A stretch of DNA of 64,000 nt, taken from assembly GCA_964640525.1 (NCBI GenBank), contig CAZXGS010000007.1, positions 1-64,000 of the forward strand, read 5' to 3'. Of this stretch, positions 1 to 8,708 are shown piece after piece. The notes below the pieces were generated by a model that worked only from the letters and a program-made list of their open reading frames with translations, ran no database searches and was not told the origin of the DNA. Origin of the DNA: SZAS-103 sp964640525 (GTDB taxonomy: Bacteria; Pseudomonadota; Gammaproteobacteria; Xanthomonadales; Xanthomonadaceae). Position numbers and translations under genes: made by a program. The number at the start of each line of letters is the position of its first letter. Position 1 is the first letter of the stretch.

Positions 1-3000
1 GTCGCCCGCTTCGCGAGAGGCGGGCGCGGATTGAAACACGAAGCGCAAGGTCAGGATCCCGTAATTTCCCGGTCGCCCGCTTCGCGAGAGGCGGGCGCGG
101 ATTGAAACAGCAAAGAGCAAATCTGGCAACAAGCCGTTACCTGTCGCCCGCTTCGCGAGAGGCGGGCGCGGATTGAAACAGGTACCCCGTGGCCGTCATG
201 CGCACGTTGCCGGGTCGCCCGCTTCGCGAGAGGCGGGCGCGGATTGAAACTTCGCGGACGCACGACCTGTCGGACGCCTTCGTCCTCGTCGCCCGCTTCG
301 CGAGAGGCGGGCGCGGATTGAAACAGCAGCTTCACGTACTGCGCGACCGTCTTGTGCCGTCGCCCGCTTCGCGAGAGGCGGGCGCGGATTGAAACTTCGA
401 CCCTTTGACACGTCCCTTTCCCGCTGCTGGCGTCGCCCGCTTCGCGAGAGGCGGGCGCGGATTGAAACCTTGCGGACGTGCGACATGAGCTTGCGGTTCT
501 TGTCGCCCGCTTCGCGAGAGGCGGGCGCGGATTGAAACCAGAAGCAGCAGCCGCAGCAGGGGGTCGGAGCGAGTCGCCCGCTTCGCGAGAGGCGGGCGCG
601 GATTGAAACCTCGAGGCCGGTGGCGCGCGGGCGCGGCAGCACGGTCGCCCGCTTCGCGAGAGGCGGGCGCGGATTGAAACGGGCACAACCATCCGTCCGG
701 CGCGATGGAGGCGTCGCCCGCTTCGCGAGAGGCGGGCGCGGATTGAAACTCGCGCCTGATCGCCGGCCGGCTCGACGGCAAGAAGTCGCCCGCTTCGCGA
801 GAGGCGGGCGCGGATTGAAACCCGACCTACGTCAAGGACGAGTACGCCTACTGGCGTCGCCCGCTTCGCGAGAGGCGGGCGCGGATTGAAACCTCGCGGT
901 CGGCGCGTTGCGCGGCCCGCGTTGAGCGTCGCCCGCTTCGCGAGAGGCGGGCGCGGATTGAAACGCCGAACCCGGTAAGCTGCTGCAGGCCGATGAAGCG
1001 TCGCCCGCTTCGCGAGAGGCGGGCGCGGATTGAAACAAGATGCTGCCGCTGGCCGACGACGCCGGCGACGGTCGCCCGCTTCGCGAGAGGCGGGCGCGGA
1101 TTGAAACCGCGCCGAGATGGCGGCCACGCCGGAAGGCCAGGTCGCCCGCTTCGCGAGAGGCGGGCGCGGATTGAAACGAGCTCAGTGGCAAGGGCGGCAA
1201 GGCTCATGGCGTCGCCCGCTTCGCGAGAGGCGGGCGCGGATTGAAACGGTGGCGTCACCGTGTCGAGCATGACCATCACCGAGGTCGCCCGCTTCGCGAG
1301 AGGCGGGCGCGGATTGAAACATGGTCGTCTCTCGATAGGTGGCCGCCCGGGCTGGTCGCCCGCTTCGCGAGAGGCGGGCGCGGATTGAAACTCGATCACG
1401 TCCTCGCACGGCTCGCTGAACACATGTCGCCCGCTTCGCGAGAGGCGGGCGCGGATTGAAACCCGCAGCGAGAGATTCCTCCGCCTCGGACGCCCAGTCG
1501 CCCGCTTCGCGAGAGGCGGGCGCGGATTGAAACATCCTGCTGGCTTTCGTGCTGTGCGTCGGGCCGCGTCGCCCGCTTCGCGAGAGGCGGGCGCGGATTG
1601 AAACATCGGCGGCGGCCCGTACCTTTACGGGATCCACGTCGCCCGCTTCGCGAGAGGCGGGCGCGGATTGAAACTCGGGCCAGCGGGCCGGGCTGGCAAA
1701 CGCGCATGGTCGCGTCGCCCGCTTCGCGAGAGGCGGGCGCGGATTGAAACTGGAACGTGATCTGCGAGGGCTGCTCGCTGACCACGTCGCCCGCTTCGCG
1801 AGAGGCGGGCGCGGATTGAAACAGGTCGTTGTCGTCGGCGAACTGCATGGCCAGCGTCGCCCGCTTCGCGAGAGGCGGGCGCGGATTGAAACGACGGTGC
1901 GGCTGGTTCGTTCACGGGACTCTCCAGTCGCCCGCTTCGCGAGAGGCGGGCGCGGATTGAAACACGGTTTCACCTGCGGGACGTAGGAGGGGCGCTGGTC
2001 GCCCGCTTCGCGAGAGGCGGGCGCGGATTGAAACCATTAGCCGTCTCTCCTGCTGTTGCAATAGCCGAGTCGCCCGCTTCGCGAGAGGCGGGCGCGGATT
2101 GAAACGGCGAGGCGCAACCGGAGACACCCCATGTACCAGGTCGCCCGCTTCGCGAGAGGCGGGCGCGGATTGAAACGACGCGTACCTGGTCGCCCATGAG
2201 GCCAAGTTCGGGTCGCCCGCTTCGCGAGAGGCGGGCGCGGATTGAAACGACGTGGACGCAGCCAAGGCCCAGTTGGCGAAGTCGCCCGCTTCGCGAGAGG
2301 CGGGCGCGGATTGAAACCCGATCGCCTTCGCGCCATTGCAGAACCGCACCTGGTCGCCCGCTTCGCGAGAGGCGGGCGCGGATTGAAACTCGGCGCCGGA
2401 CGGAAACAGGGATTCAGCGTCCGGTCGCCCGCTTCGCGAGAGGCGGGCGCGGATTGAAACGAGCGAGAAGACCGCCGTGCGATCGCCGCGAAGCGTCGCC
2501 CGCTTCGCGAGAGGCGGGCGCGGATTGAAACCAGCGCGACAGGCGCGACTCGGAGACGTTCGCGGGTCGCCCGCTTCGCGAGAGGCGGGCGCGGATTGAA
2601 ACCTTCACCAGCGTACGCAGGATGATGTCGGCGAACGTCGCCCGCTTCGCGAGAGGCGGGCGCGGATTGAAACGGAGAGCGTGACGCCTGCGCGCCGGAG
2701 GGCATCCGGTCGCCCGCTTCGCGAGAGGCGGGCGCGGATTGAAACCTGCCACCTACGCCAGCCAAGCCTCGCTGGCCAAGTCGCCCGCTTCGCGAGAGGC
2801 GGGCGCGGATTGAAACATCGCGGTGGTGGCTGATGACGTTGAATGCCTGGTCGCCCGCTTCGCGAGAGGCGGGCGCGGATTGAAACACGCTCATCCGGTC
2901 GCTGCTTGCGGTACAGCACGGTCGCCCGCTTCGCGAGAGGCGGGCGCGGATTGAAACAAGATGCTGCCGCTGGCCGACGACGCCGGCGACGGTCGCCCGC

Positions 3001-3959
3001 TTCGCGAGAGGCGGGCGCGGATTGAAACCGCGCCGAGATGGCGGCCACGCCGGAAGGCCAGGTCGCCCGCTTCGCGAGAGGCGGGCGCGGATTGAAACCG
3101 CGAAGCGAAGGATGTTGCCCGTATGGTCAAGCGTCGCCCGCTTCGCGAGAGGCGGGCGCGGATTGAAACGGTCGTGAGCAGGGGGGGCGATGGCGCGCGC
3201 CGCGGGTCGCCCGCTTCGCGAGAGGCGGGCGCGGATTGAAACCAGACGCACGTCACGTACATGCGCTTGCCCGCTGTCGCCCGCTTCGCGAGAGGCGGGC
3301 GCGGATTGAAACAAATTGCGAGGAAGTACACGCGCGCGCCGACCGCGGGTCGCCCGCTTCGCGAGAGGCGGGCGCGGATTGAAACCGAGAAGAATCCTCG
3401 CGGTACTACGCGCGCTGGCGCGTCGCCCGCTTCGCGAGAGGCGGGCGCGGATTGAAACAAGATTGCTGTCAAGCGGAAAAAATATGCGTAAATGTCGCCC
3501 GCTTCGCGAGAGGCGGGCGCGGATTGAAACTTGGTCGGCACGAACCCGCGTGCCTCGGTCACGCGTCGCCCGCTTCGCGAGAGGCGGGCGCGGATTGAAA
3601 CCAGCGGACGGCGCATGACGCACTGCGGGCCGGTGCGTCGCCCGCTTCGCGAGAGGCGGGCGCGGATTGAAACAGGGAGTTGCAGCGCGCGCGCAGCGAG
3701 GGGCGCATGTCGCCCGCTTCGCGAGAGGCGGGCGCGGATTGAAACCAGGTCAAGCACGAGCGCCACACGCGCCAGGGCGCGTCGCCCGCTTCGCGAGAGG
3801 CGGGCGCGGATTGAAACCTCGCGGTGGTGGCCGATGACGTTGAATGCCTGACGTCGCCCGCTTCGCGAGAGGCGGGCGCGGATTGAAACCACGTGGCCAG
3901 CACGTGGCCGCCAGCGTCGATGGTCGCCCGCTTCGCGAGAGGCGGGCGCGGATTGCCGC
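1..3959 (+). CRISPR. CRISPR array, 56 repeats and 55 spacers, open at the left edge
   Basis: A 37-bp repeat, starting GTCGCCCGC and ending GGATTGAAAC with an internal CGCCCGC/GCGGGCG stem, recurs 56 times by my count (starts at 1, 72, 143, 214, 288 and so on to 3923). By eye all copies are identical except the last, whose 3' end reads ATTGCCGC instead of ATTGAAAC. Spacers are 32-39 bp, mostly 33-35. The degenerate terminal repeat marks the leader-distal end, so the array reads left to right and its leader and cas genes lie off the left edge. The ATTGAAAC end occurs in subtype I-C and in several type III systems. The 37-bp length is longer than the usual 32 bp of I-C, so the subtype is unresolved. 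Many spacers translate into plausible protein fragments, as expected for phage or plasmid targets. Confidence 0.98.
2958..3061 (+). repeat. duplicated two-spacer block within the CRISPR array (other copy 1037-1140)
   Basis: The spacer, repeat, spacer block at 2958-3061 is identical to 1037-1140, exactly 1921 bp or 27 units apart. The spacers before and after the block differ between the two places. This is a segmental duplication or transfer between repeats, not two chance acquisitions of the same pair in the same order. Confidence 0.95.
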
Positions 3960-3992
3960 TGGCGGCGCAACGGATATGGGAAAATTCCATCA

Positions 3993-6900
3993 ATGGAAGC
4001 TCCAACGCGGCCACGCCGCCAATCCCGCCCCTCGAAGCCGGGCACCGGGCCCGGCGATGGCATGGTCCCGAGTCGCGATCCGTTCGCTGGCACGCTCACC
4101 CGCGACCGCGCGCGGCTGGCCCGACTGCGTGCGGAGGTGCAAAAGACACCGGGGGAACCCGCGCGGCGCCAGGCGTTCACCGATGCGCTGGCGGCCTCGC
4201 GTGCCAAAGTCGCAGTGCGGCAAGAAACCGCGCCCGCACCCACATTCGACGACAGTCTGCCGATCGCCCGCGAGGCGGAGCGCATCGTCGAACTCATCCG
4301 AGCCAAGCCGGTGGTGGTGATCGCCGGTGAGACCGGCTCGGGCAAGACCACCCAATTGCCCAAGCTGTGCCTGGCGGCCGGGCGTGGCGCCGCCGGCATG
4401 ATCGGCTGCACCCAGCCGCGCCGGATCGCCGCGCGCAGTGTCGCCCGTCGGGTTGCGCAGGAGTTGGCCGTACCACTCGGCGGCGCGGTCGGTTTCCAGG
4501 TCCGCTTCAACGACCAGGTCGGTGCCGACACCCGCATCAAGTTCATGACCGACGGCATCCTGCTGGCGCAACTGGCATCCGACCGCTGGCTGTCCGAGTA
4601 CGACACCCTGATCATCGACGAGGCGCACGAGCGCAGCCTCAACATCGACTTCCTGCTCGGCTATCTCAAGCAACTGGTGACCCGTCGCCCCGACCTGAAA
4701 GTCATCGTGACCTCGGCGACGATCGACACCGCGCGCTTCGCGCAGCACTTCGGCGATGCGCCGGTGCTGGAAGTGGCAGGCCGCAGCTTTCCGGTCGAAG
4801 TCCGCTACCGCCCGCCGGAAGACCGCGACGACGACGGAACCCCTGCAACGTCCGGTCCGCCGTCCGCGCGCAGGCGGGGATCCACTCCCGGCAAGGATGC
4901 CGAGAGCGGCGACCCCGTCCTCGCCGCGCTCGAGGAGATCACCCGCGAGGACCCGCTCGGCGACGTGCTGGTGTTCCTGCCCGGCGAACGCGAAATCCGC
5001 GACCTCCACCACCTGCTGGGCCAGCGCAGGTTCCGTCACACCGACGTGCTGCCGCTGTATGCGCGCCTGTCGCCGAAGGACCAGGACCGCGTCTTCAACC
5101 CCGGTCCGGGCCGGCGCATCGTGCTGGCGACCAATGTCGCCGAGACCTCGCTGACGGTGCCGCGGATCCGCTACGTGATCGACCCGGGTCAGGCACGGGT
5201 CAAGCGCTACAGCCCGCGGATGAAACTCGACCGCCTGCACGTGGAGGCGATCTCGCAGGCCAGCGCTGACCAGCGCCGTGGCCGCTGCGGCCGGGTTGCG
5301 GCGGGGGTGTGCTACCGCCTGTATGCGGAAGCCGATTACCAATCGCGGCCGCGCTACACCGATCCGGAGATCCTGCGCGCCTCGTTGGCCGGGGTGATCC
5401 TGCGCATGCTGGCGCTGGGGCTGGGGCAGGTCGAGGACTTCGCTTTCATCGACCCGCCCGAGCCGCGTGTGATCGCCGACGGCTGGCAGCAGTTGTGGGA
5501 ACTGGGTGCGGTGAGTGCGCCCGATGGCCACGGCCGGCGTACGCTCACCCCGCTGGGCCGCCAGCTTGCGCGCCTTCCCATCGACGTCAAGCTGGGGCGG
5601 ATCCTGCTCGCCGCACGCCAGCACGGCTGCTTGCGCGAGGCGTATGCGATCGCCTCCTTCCTTGCCGTCCAGGACCCGCGCGAGCGTCCCGCGGAGGCAC
5701 GTGCTGCCGCCGATGCGGCGCACGCGAGCTTCGCCGATCCGAAGTCCGAGTTCGTCGGCATCGTCAAACTGTGGGATGCCTACAGCGCCGCGCACGAGGA
5801 GCTCACGCAGTCCAGGCTGCGCGATTGGTGCGGGAAACACTTCCTCGGCTTCCTGCGCATGCGCGAGTGGCGCGAGCTGCACCGCCAGTTGCTGTTGCAG
5901 GGCGAGGAACTTGGCCTGTGCGTGAACACCCAACCGGCCGACTACGCCAGTCTGCATCGCGCCTTGCTCGCCGGCCTGCCGCTGCAGATCGGCAACAAGG
6001 ACGAGAAGAATGTCTATCAGGCGCCGCGCCAACGCCGCTTCAAGCTGTTCCCCGGTTCGCCACTGGCGAAACAGCCGCCCGCGTGGGTGCTCTCGGCGAC
6101 CCTGCTGGACACCGCACAGGTCTGGGGCCTGACCAATGCCCGGATCGAACCGGACTGGGCGATCGCCGAACTGCCGCACCTGCTCGCCCGCCGCCACCAC
6201 GACGCGCACTGGTCGCGCAAGCAGGGCCGCGTGGTTGCATCCGAACAGATCAGCCTGTTCGGGCTGGTGCTGGCGCCACGGCGCAGTGTGCATTACGGGA
6301 GCATTGCACCGGCCGAGGCGCACGTCCTGTTCGTTCGCGAAGGATTGGTCCGCGGCGAGGTCGATCTGCGTGCGGCGTTCCTGCAGCGGAATCTGGCGAC
6401 GCTGGACAAGGCGCGCGAGGAGGAAGCCCGGCGTCGCCGCGCCGGGCTCGTGGCCGACGAGGACTGGCAGGCAGGCTGGTATCAGCAGCGCATCCCGCCG
6501 GACATCTGTTCTGCGCAGGCGCTGGATGCGTGGTACGCGAAAGCTGCGCCGGAGGTGCGGCGTGCGCTGGAATGGCCGCTGGCCGCGCTGCTGCCGGGCG
6601 AGGGTGGGGATGCCGATCGCTTCCCGAAATTTTATCCGCTCGGGCAGGCGCGGCTGGAGTTGCACTACCGCTTCGAGCCGGGCGCGATCGACGACGGGGT
6701 GAGCCTGCAGGTGCCGCTGCATCTGCTTGGCGCGCTGGATGCGGCGCGGCTGTCGTGGCTGGTGCCCGGCCTGCACGAGGAAAAAGCGACCGCGCTGATC
6801 CGCGGCCTGCCCAAGGCGCTGCGCCGCAACTGCGTGCCGGCGCCGGATTTCGCGCGTGCCTTCGTCGAAGCCTGCCCGCAGGCGACGACGAACTCCTTGA

Positions 6901-8015
6901 TGGAGGAGCTGGCGCGATTCCTCAGCCGCGCCAGTGGCGCGGCCATCGCCGCGGCGGACTTCGACGAAACCGCCCTCGATGCACACCTGCGGATGAACCT
7001 GCAGGTGCTCGCGGATGCGCGCGTGCTCGAACAAGGCCGCGATCTTTCCGCGCTGTGCGCGCAGTGCGGGGAAAGCGCGCAGGCGGCGTTCGCCGCGCAC
7101 GCCGGGCGCGGGCTTGCGTGCGAGGGGCTGCGCGCGTTTCCGGATGCTCCCATTCCGGATCGGGTCGCTGGCGAGGCAGGGGTTCCCGCCTACCCGGCGC
7201 TGGTCGCCGATGGGGATGCGGTCGCGCTGCGGATGTTCGCCGATGCCGCGCAGGCGCGCCACACGCACGCACGCGGGCTGCGTGCGCTGCTGGAGATCGC
7301 GCTGGCCTCGCGCATCACCGCGGCGCGCAAGCAATTGCCGGTCAGCCCGTCCACCGCGCTGGGTTACGCGGCGATCGAGCACTTCGCCGCGCCCGCCGGT
7401 CGCAAGACGTCCGCGACCGAGCACCTGCGCGCGGACATCGTCGCCCTCGCGCTGGAGGCATTGTTGCCGGCCGAACTGGCCGACATCCGTGACGCGGCGA
7501 CGTTCGACACGCAGGCCGAGGCGATCGGCAAGGCCTTGTTCGGCGAGGCGGTGGCGCGCCTGCGGACGGTTGAATCCATCCTCGCGGCGCTTGCCAGCCT
7601 GCGGCCGGCGCTGCATGCCGCGCCGCGCGGCTGGGCGCGGGCCAACCTCGACGACCTGCGCGGCCAGGTGGCTGCCTTGCTGCCGGCAGGATTCCTGCGC
7701 ATGACCCCGGCGGCCGTGCTGGCGCAGTTTCCGCGCTACCTCAAGGCGATGGGCCTGCGGCTGGCGCGCGCGCTGGCCGATCCGCCGAAGGACCAGTTGC
7801 GCATGCTCGAATTGCGGCCCTTCCTCGAGGCGCTGGAATCGGCTCGCGCCACGGGCGCGATGTCCGACCCGCGCTGGCAGGCGCTGCGCTGGGAAGTGGA
7901 GGAATTGCGGGTGTCGTTGTTCGCGCAGGAGCTGGGCGCGAAGGCGGGCGTTTCGGTCAAGCGGTTGGCGCGCGAGCTGGCGTTGTTGCAGCAAGGGCTG
8001 GTGCAGTCATCCTGA
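3993..8015 (+). CDS. hrpA: ATP-dependent RNA helicase HrpA (DEAH box)
   Basis: A cytoplasmic DEAH-box RNA helicase of 1340 aa, close to the usual HrpA length (about 1300). Visible in order: Walker A GETGSGKTTQLPK near residue 112, DEAH in IIDEAHERSLN near 208, motif III TSATID, ATNVAETSL, and motif VI QRRGRCGR. A long C-terminal region follows that matches the HrpA-specific DUF3418 part. A low-complexity, charged insert of about 30 residues lies between the two helicase lobes (near 4825-4905). The ATG at 3993 adds about 35 weakly conserved residues, and ATG at 4062 is an alternative start. HrpA acts in mRNA processing and in rescue of stalled ribosomes. The gene begins 33 bp after the last CRISPR repeat, so its promoter is either very short or shared with the array transcript. 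Confidence 0.95.
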   Translation: MEAPTRPRRQSRPSKPGTGPGDGMVPSRDPFAGTLTRDRARLARLRAEVQKTPGEPARRQAFTDALAASRAKVAVRQETAPAPTFDDSLPIAREAERIVELIRAKPVVVIAGETGSGKTTQLPKLCLAAGRGAAGMIGCTQPRRIAARSVARRVAQELAVPLGGAVGFQVRFNDQVGADTRIKFMTDGILLAQLASDRWLSEYDTLIIDEAHERSLNIDFLLGYLKQLVTRRPDLKVIVTSATIDTARFAQHFGDAPVLEVAGRSFPVEVRYRPPEDRDDDGTPATSGPPSARRRGSTPGKDAESGDPVLAALEEITREDPLGDVLVFLPGEREIRDLHHLLGQRRFRHTDVLPLYARLSPKDQDRVFNPGPGRRIVLATNVAETSLTVPRIRYVIDPGQARVKRYSPRMKLDRLHVEAISQASADQRRGRCGRVAAGVCYRLYAEADYQSRPRYTDPEILRASLAGVILRMLALGLGQVEDFAFIDPPEPRVIADGWQQLWELGAVSAPDGHGRRTLTPLGRQLARLPIDVKLGRILLAARQHGCLREAYAIASFLAVQDPRERPAEARAAADAAHASFADPKSEFVGIVKLWDAYSAAHEELTQSRLRDWCGKHFLGFLRMREWRELHRQLLLQGEELGLCVNTQPADYASLHRALLAGLPLQIGNKDEKNVYQAPRQRRFKLFPGSPLAKQPPAWVLSATLLDTAQVWGLTNARIEPDWAIAELPHLLARRHHDAHWSRKQGRVVASEQISLFGLVLAPRRSVHYGSIAPAEAHVLFVREGLVRGEVDLRAAFLQRNLATLDKAREEEARRRRAGLVADEDWQAGWYQQRIPPDICSAQALDAWYAKAAPEVRRALEWPLAALLPGEGGDADRFPKFYPLGQARLELHYRFEPGAIDDGVSLQVPLHLLGALDAARLSWLVPGLHEEKATALIRGLPKALRRNCVPAPDFARAFVEACPQATTNSLMEELARFLSRASGAAIAAADFDETALDAHLRMNLQVLADARVLEQGRDLSALCAQCGESAQAAFAAHAGRGLACEGLRAFPDAPIPDRVAGEAGVPAYPALVADGDAVALRMFADAAQARHTHARGLRALLEIALASRITAARKQLPVSPSTALGYAAIEHFAAPAGRKTSATEHLRADIVALALEALLPAELADIRDAATFDTQAEAIGKALFGEAVARLRTVESILAALASLRPALHAAPRGWARANLDDLRGQVAALLPAGFLRMTPAAVLAQFPRYLKAMGLRLARALADPPKDQLRMLELRPFLEALESARATGAMSDPRWQALRWEVEELRVSLFAQELGAKAGVSVKRLARELALLQQGLVQSS

Positions 8016-8067
8016 GCCTAGGCTCGATCCGGCAGCGAGGACTGGTCCGATGTGCGCAGTTCCGTGC

Positions 8068-8147
8068 GGATCCTTCGCGGCGCTCTCCGATGACACGTCC
8101 TGCGGAATGGATCCTTTCGCTGCGCTCGCCGATGACGCGTCCTGCGG
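8068..8147. repeat. tandem pair of 39-bp intergenic repeats
   Basis: Two near-identical 39-bp units (8068-8106 and 8109-8147), each starting GGATCCTT and ending CGTCCTGCGGA, lie just after the hrpA stop. Read on the other strand they resemble the dispersed 'GAGCGCAGCGAAAGGATCC' type of short bacterial intergenic repeat. Confidence 0.7.
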
Positions 8148-8152
8148 ACGCG

Positions 8153-8665
8153 TCACTTGATGCGCTCGACCTTGGTGGTCGAACCGTAGCCATCGACCTT
8201 GAGGAACCAGGTGCCAAGCACGCCAGGCGAAATGGTCACGCCGGGATTGTTGAGGCGGATCGAGAACTGGTCGGGCTCGATCTGGTGCCAGACCTGGCCG
8301 TTGGCGAGGGTGAAGGTGGTGCCGCCGCTCCAGCCATTGAACTGGCCGACGATCGAACTGGTGATGGTGTCGCGGTCGCCGTGGTAGTCGCGGAAGCCCA
8401 TCTTGGCCGCATCGTTGCGATCCTGCTCGCGCATGCCTTCCTGGCGTGCCACCGCGGTGCGCTTGTCCATCTCGCCGCGGATGAAGGCGTTGAGCCTGGC
8501 CAGTTCCTCGGGCGTGAGCTTGTCCAGACCGGCGGCCTTGAATTCGGTGGAGGACATGCGCTCTTCCAGCGAGGAGAACTGCTGGCCGAACGCGGCGGGA
8601 ACGGCCAGGGCGAGGCCTGCGGCAACCACGGTGGAGAACAGGACGGCGAGGGTGCGGCGACGCAT
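8153..8665 (-). CDS. secreted hypothetical protein
   Basis: A protein of 170 aa that I cannot assign. The N-terminus (MRRRTLAVLF, then a hydrophobic stretch ending near VPAAFGQQ) is a clear signal peptide. The start at 8665 is supported by AGGA about 9 bases upstream, although an in-frame ATG exists further up. The middle is a short charged helical stretch with the sequence LTPEELARLNAFIRGEMDKR. The C-terminal half (GQFNGWSGGTTFTLANGQVW, then DQFSIRLNNPGVTI) looks like a small beta domain. It is divergent from relA, so the roughly 90 bases between them should hold both promoters. Export to the periplasm is likely and the function is unknown. Confidence 0.75.
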   Translation of the reverse strand: MRRRTLAVLFSTVVAAGLALAVPAAFGQQFSSLEERMSSTEFKAAGLDKLTPEELARLNAFIRGEMDKRTAVARQEGMREQDRNDAAKMGFRDYHGDRDTITSSIVGQFNGWSGGTTFTLANGQVWHQIEPDQFSIRLNNPGVTISPGVLGTWFLKVDGYGSTTKVERIK

Positions 8666-8708
8666 CGGTGGAGTTCCTGCCTGAAGGATTGAAGTTTCGG
8701 GATCTGCC

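Noticed and set aside
51..3623. Many open frames across the CRISPR array on both strands (repeated FQSAPASREAGD or RPLRERRARIET)
   Set aside because: They only translate the 37-bp repeats and random spacers and have no codon or protein signature.
3990..7994. A 1334-codon open frame on the minus strand opposite hrpA
   Set aside because: It mirrors hrpA almost base for base and encodes Arg/Gln/His-rich sequence with no motifs, as is common opposite high-GC genes.
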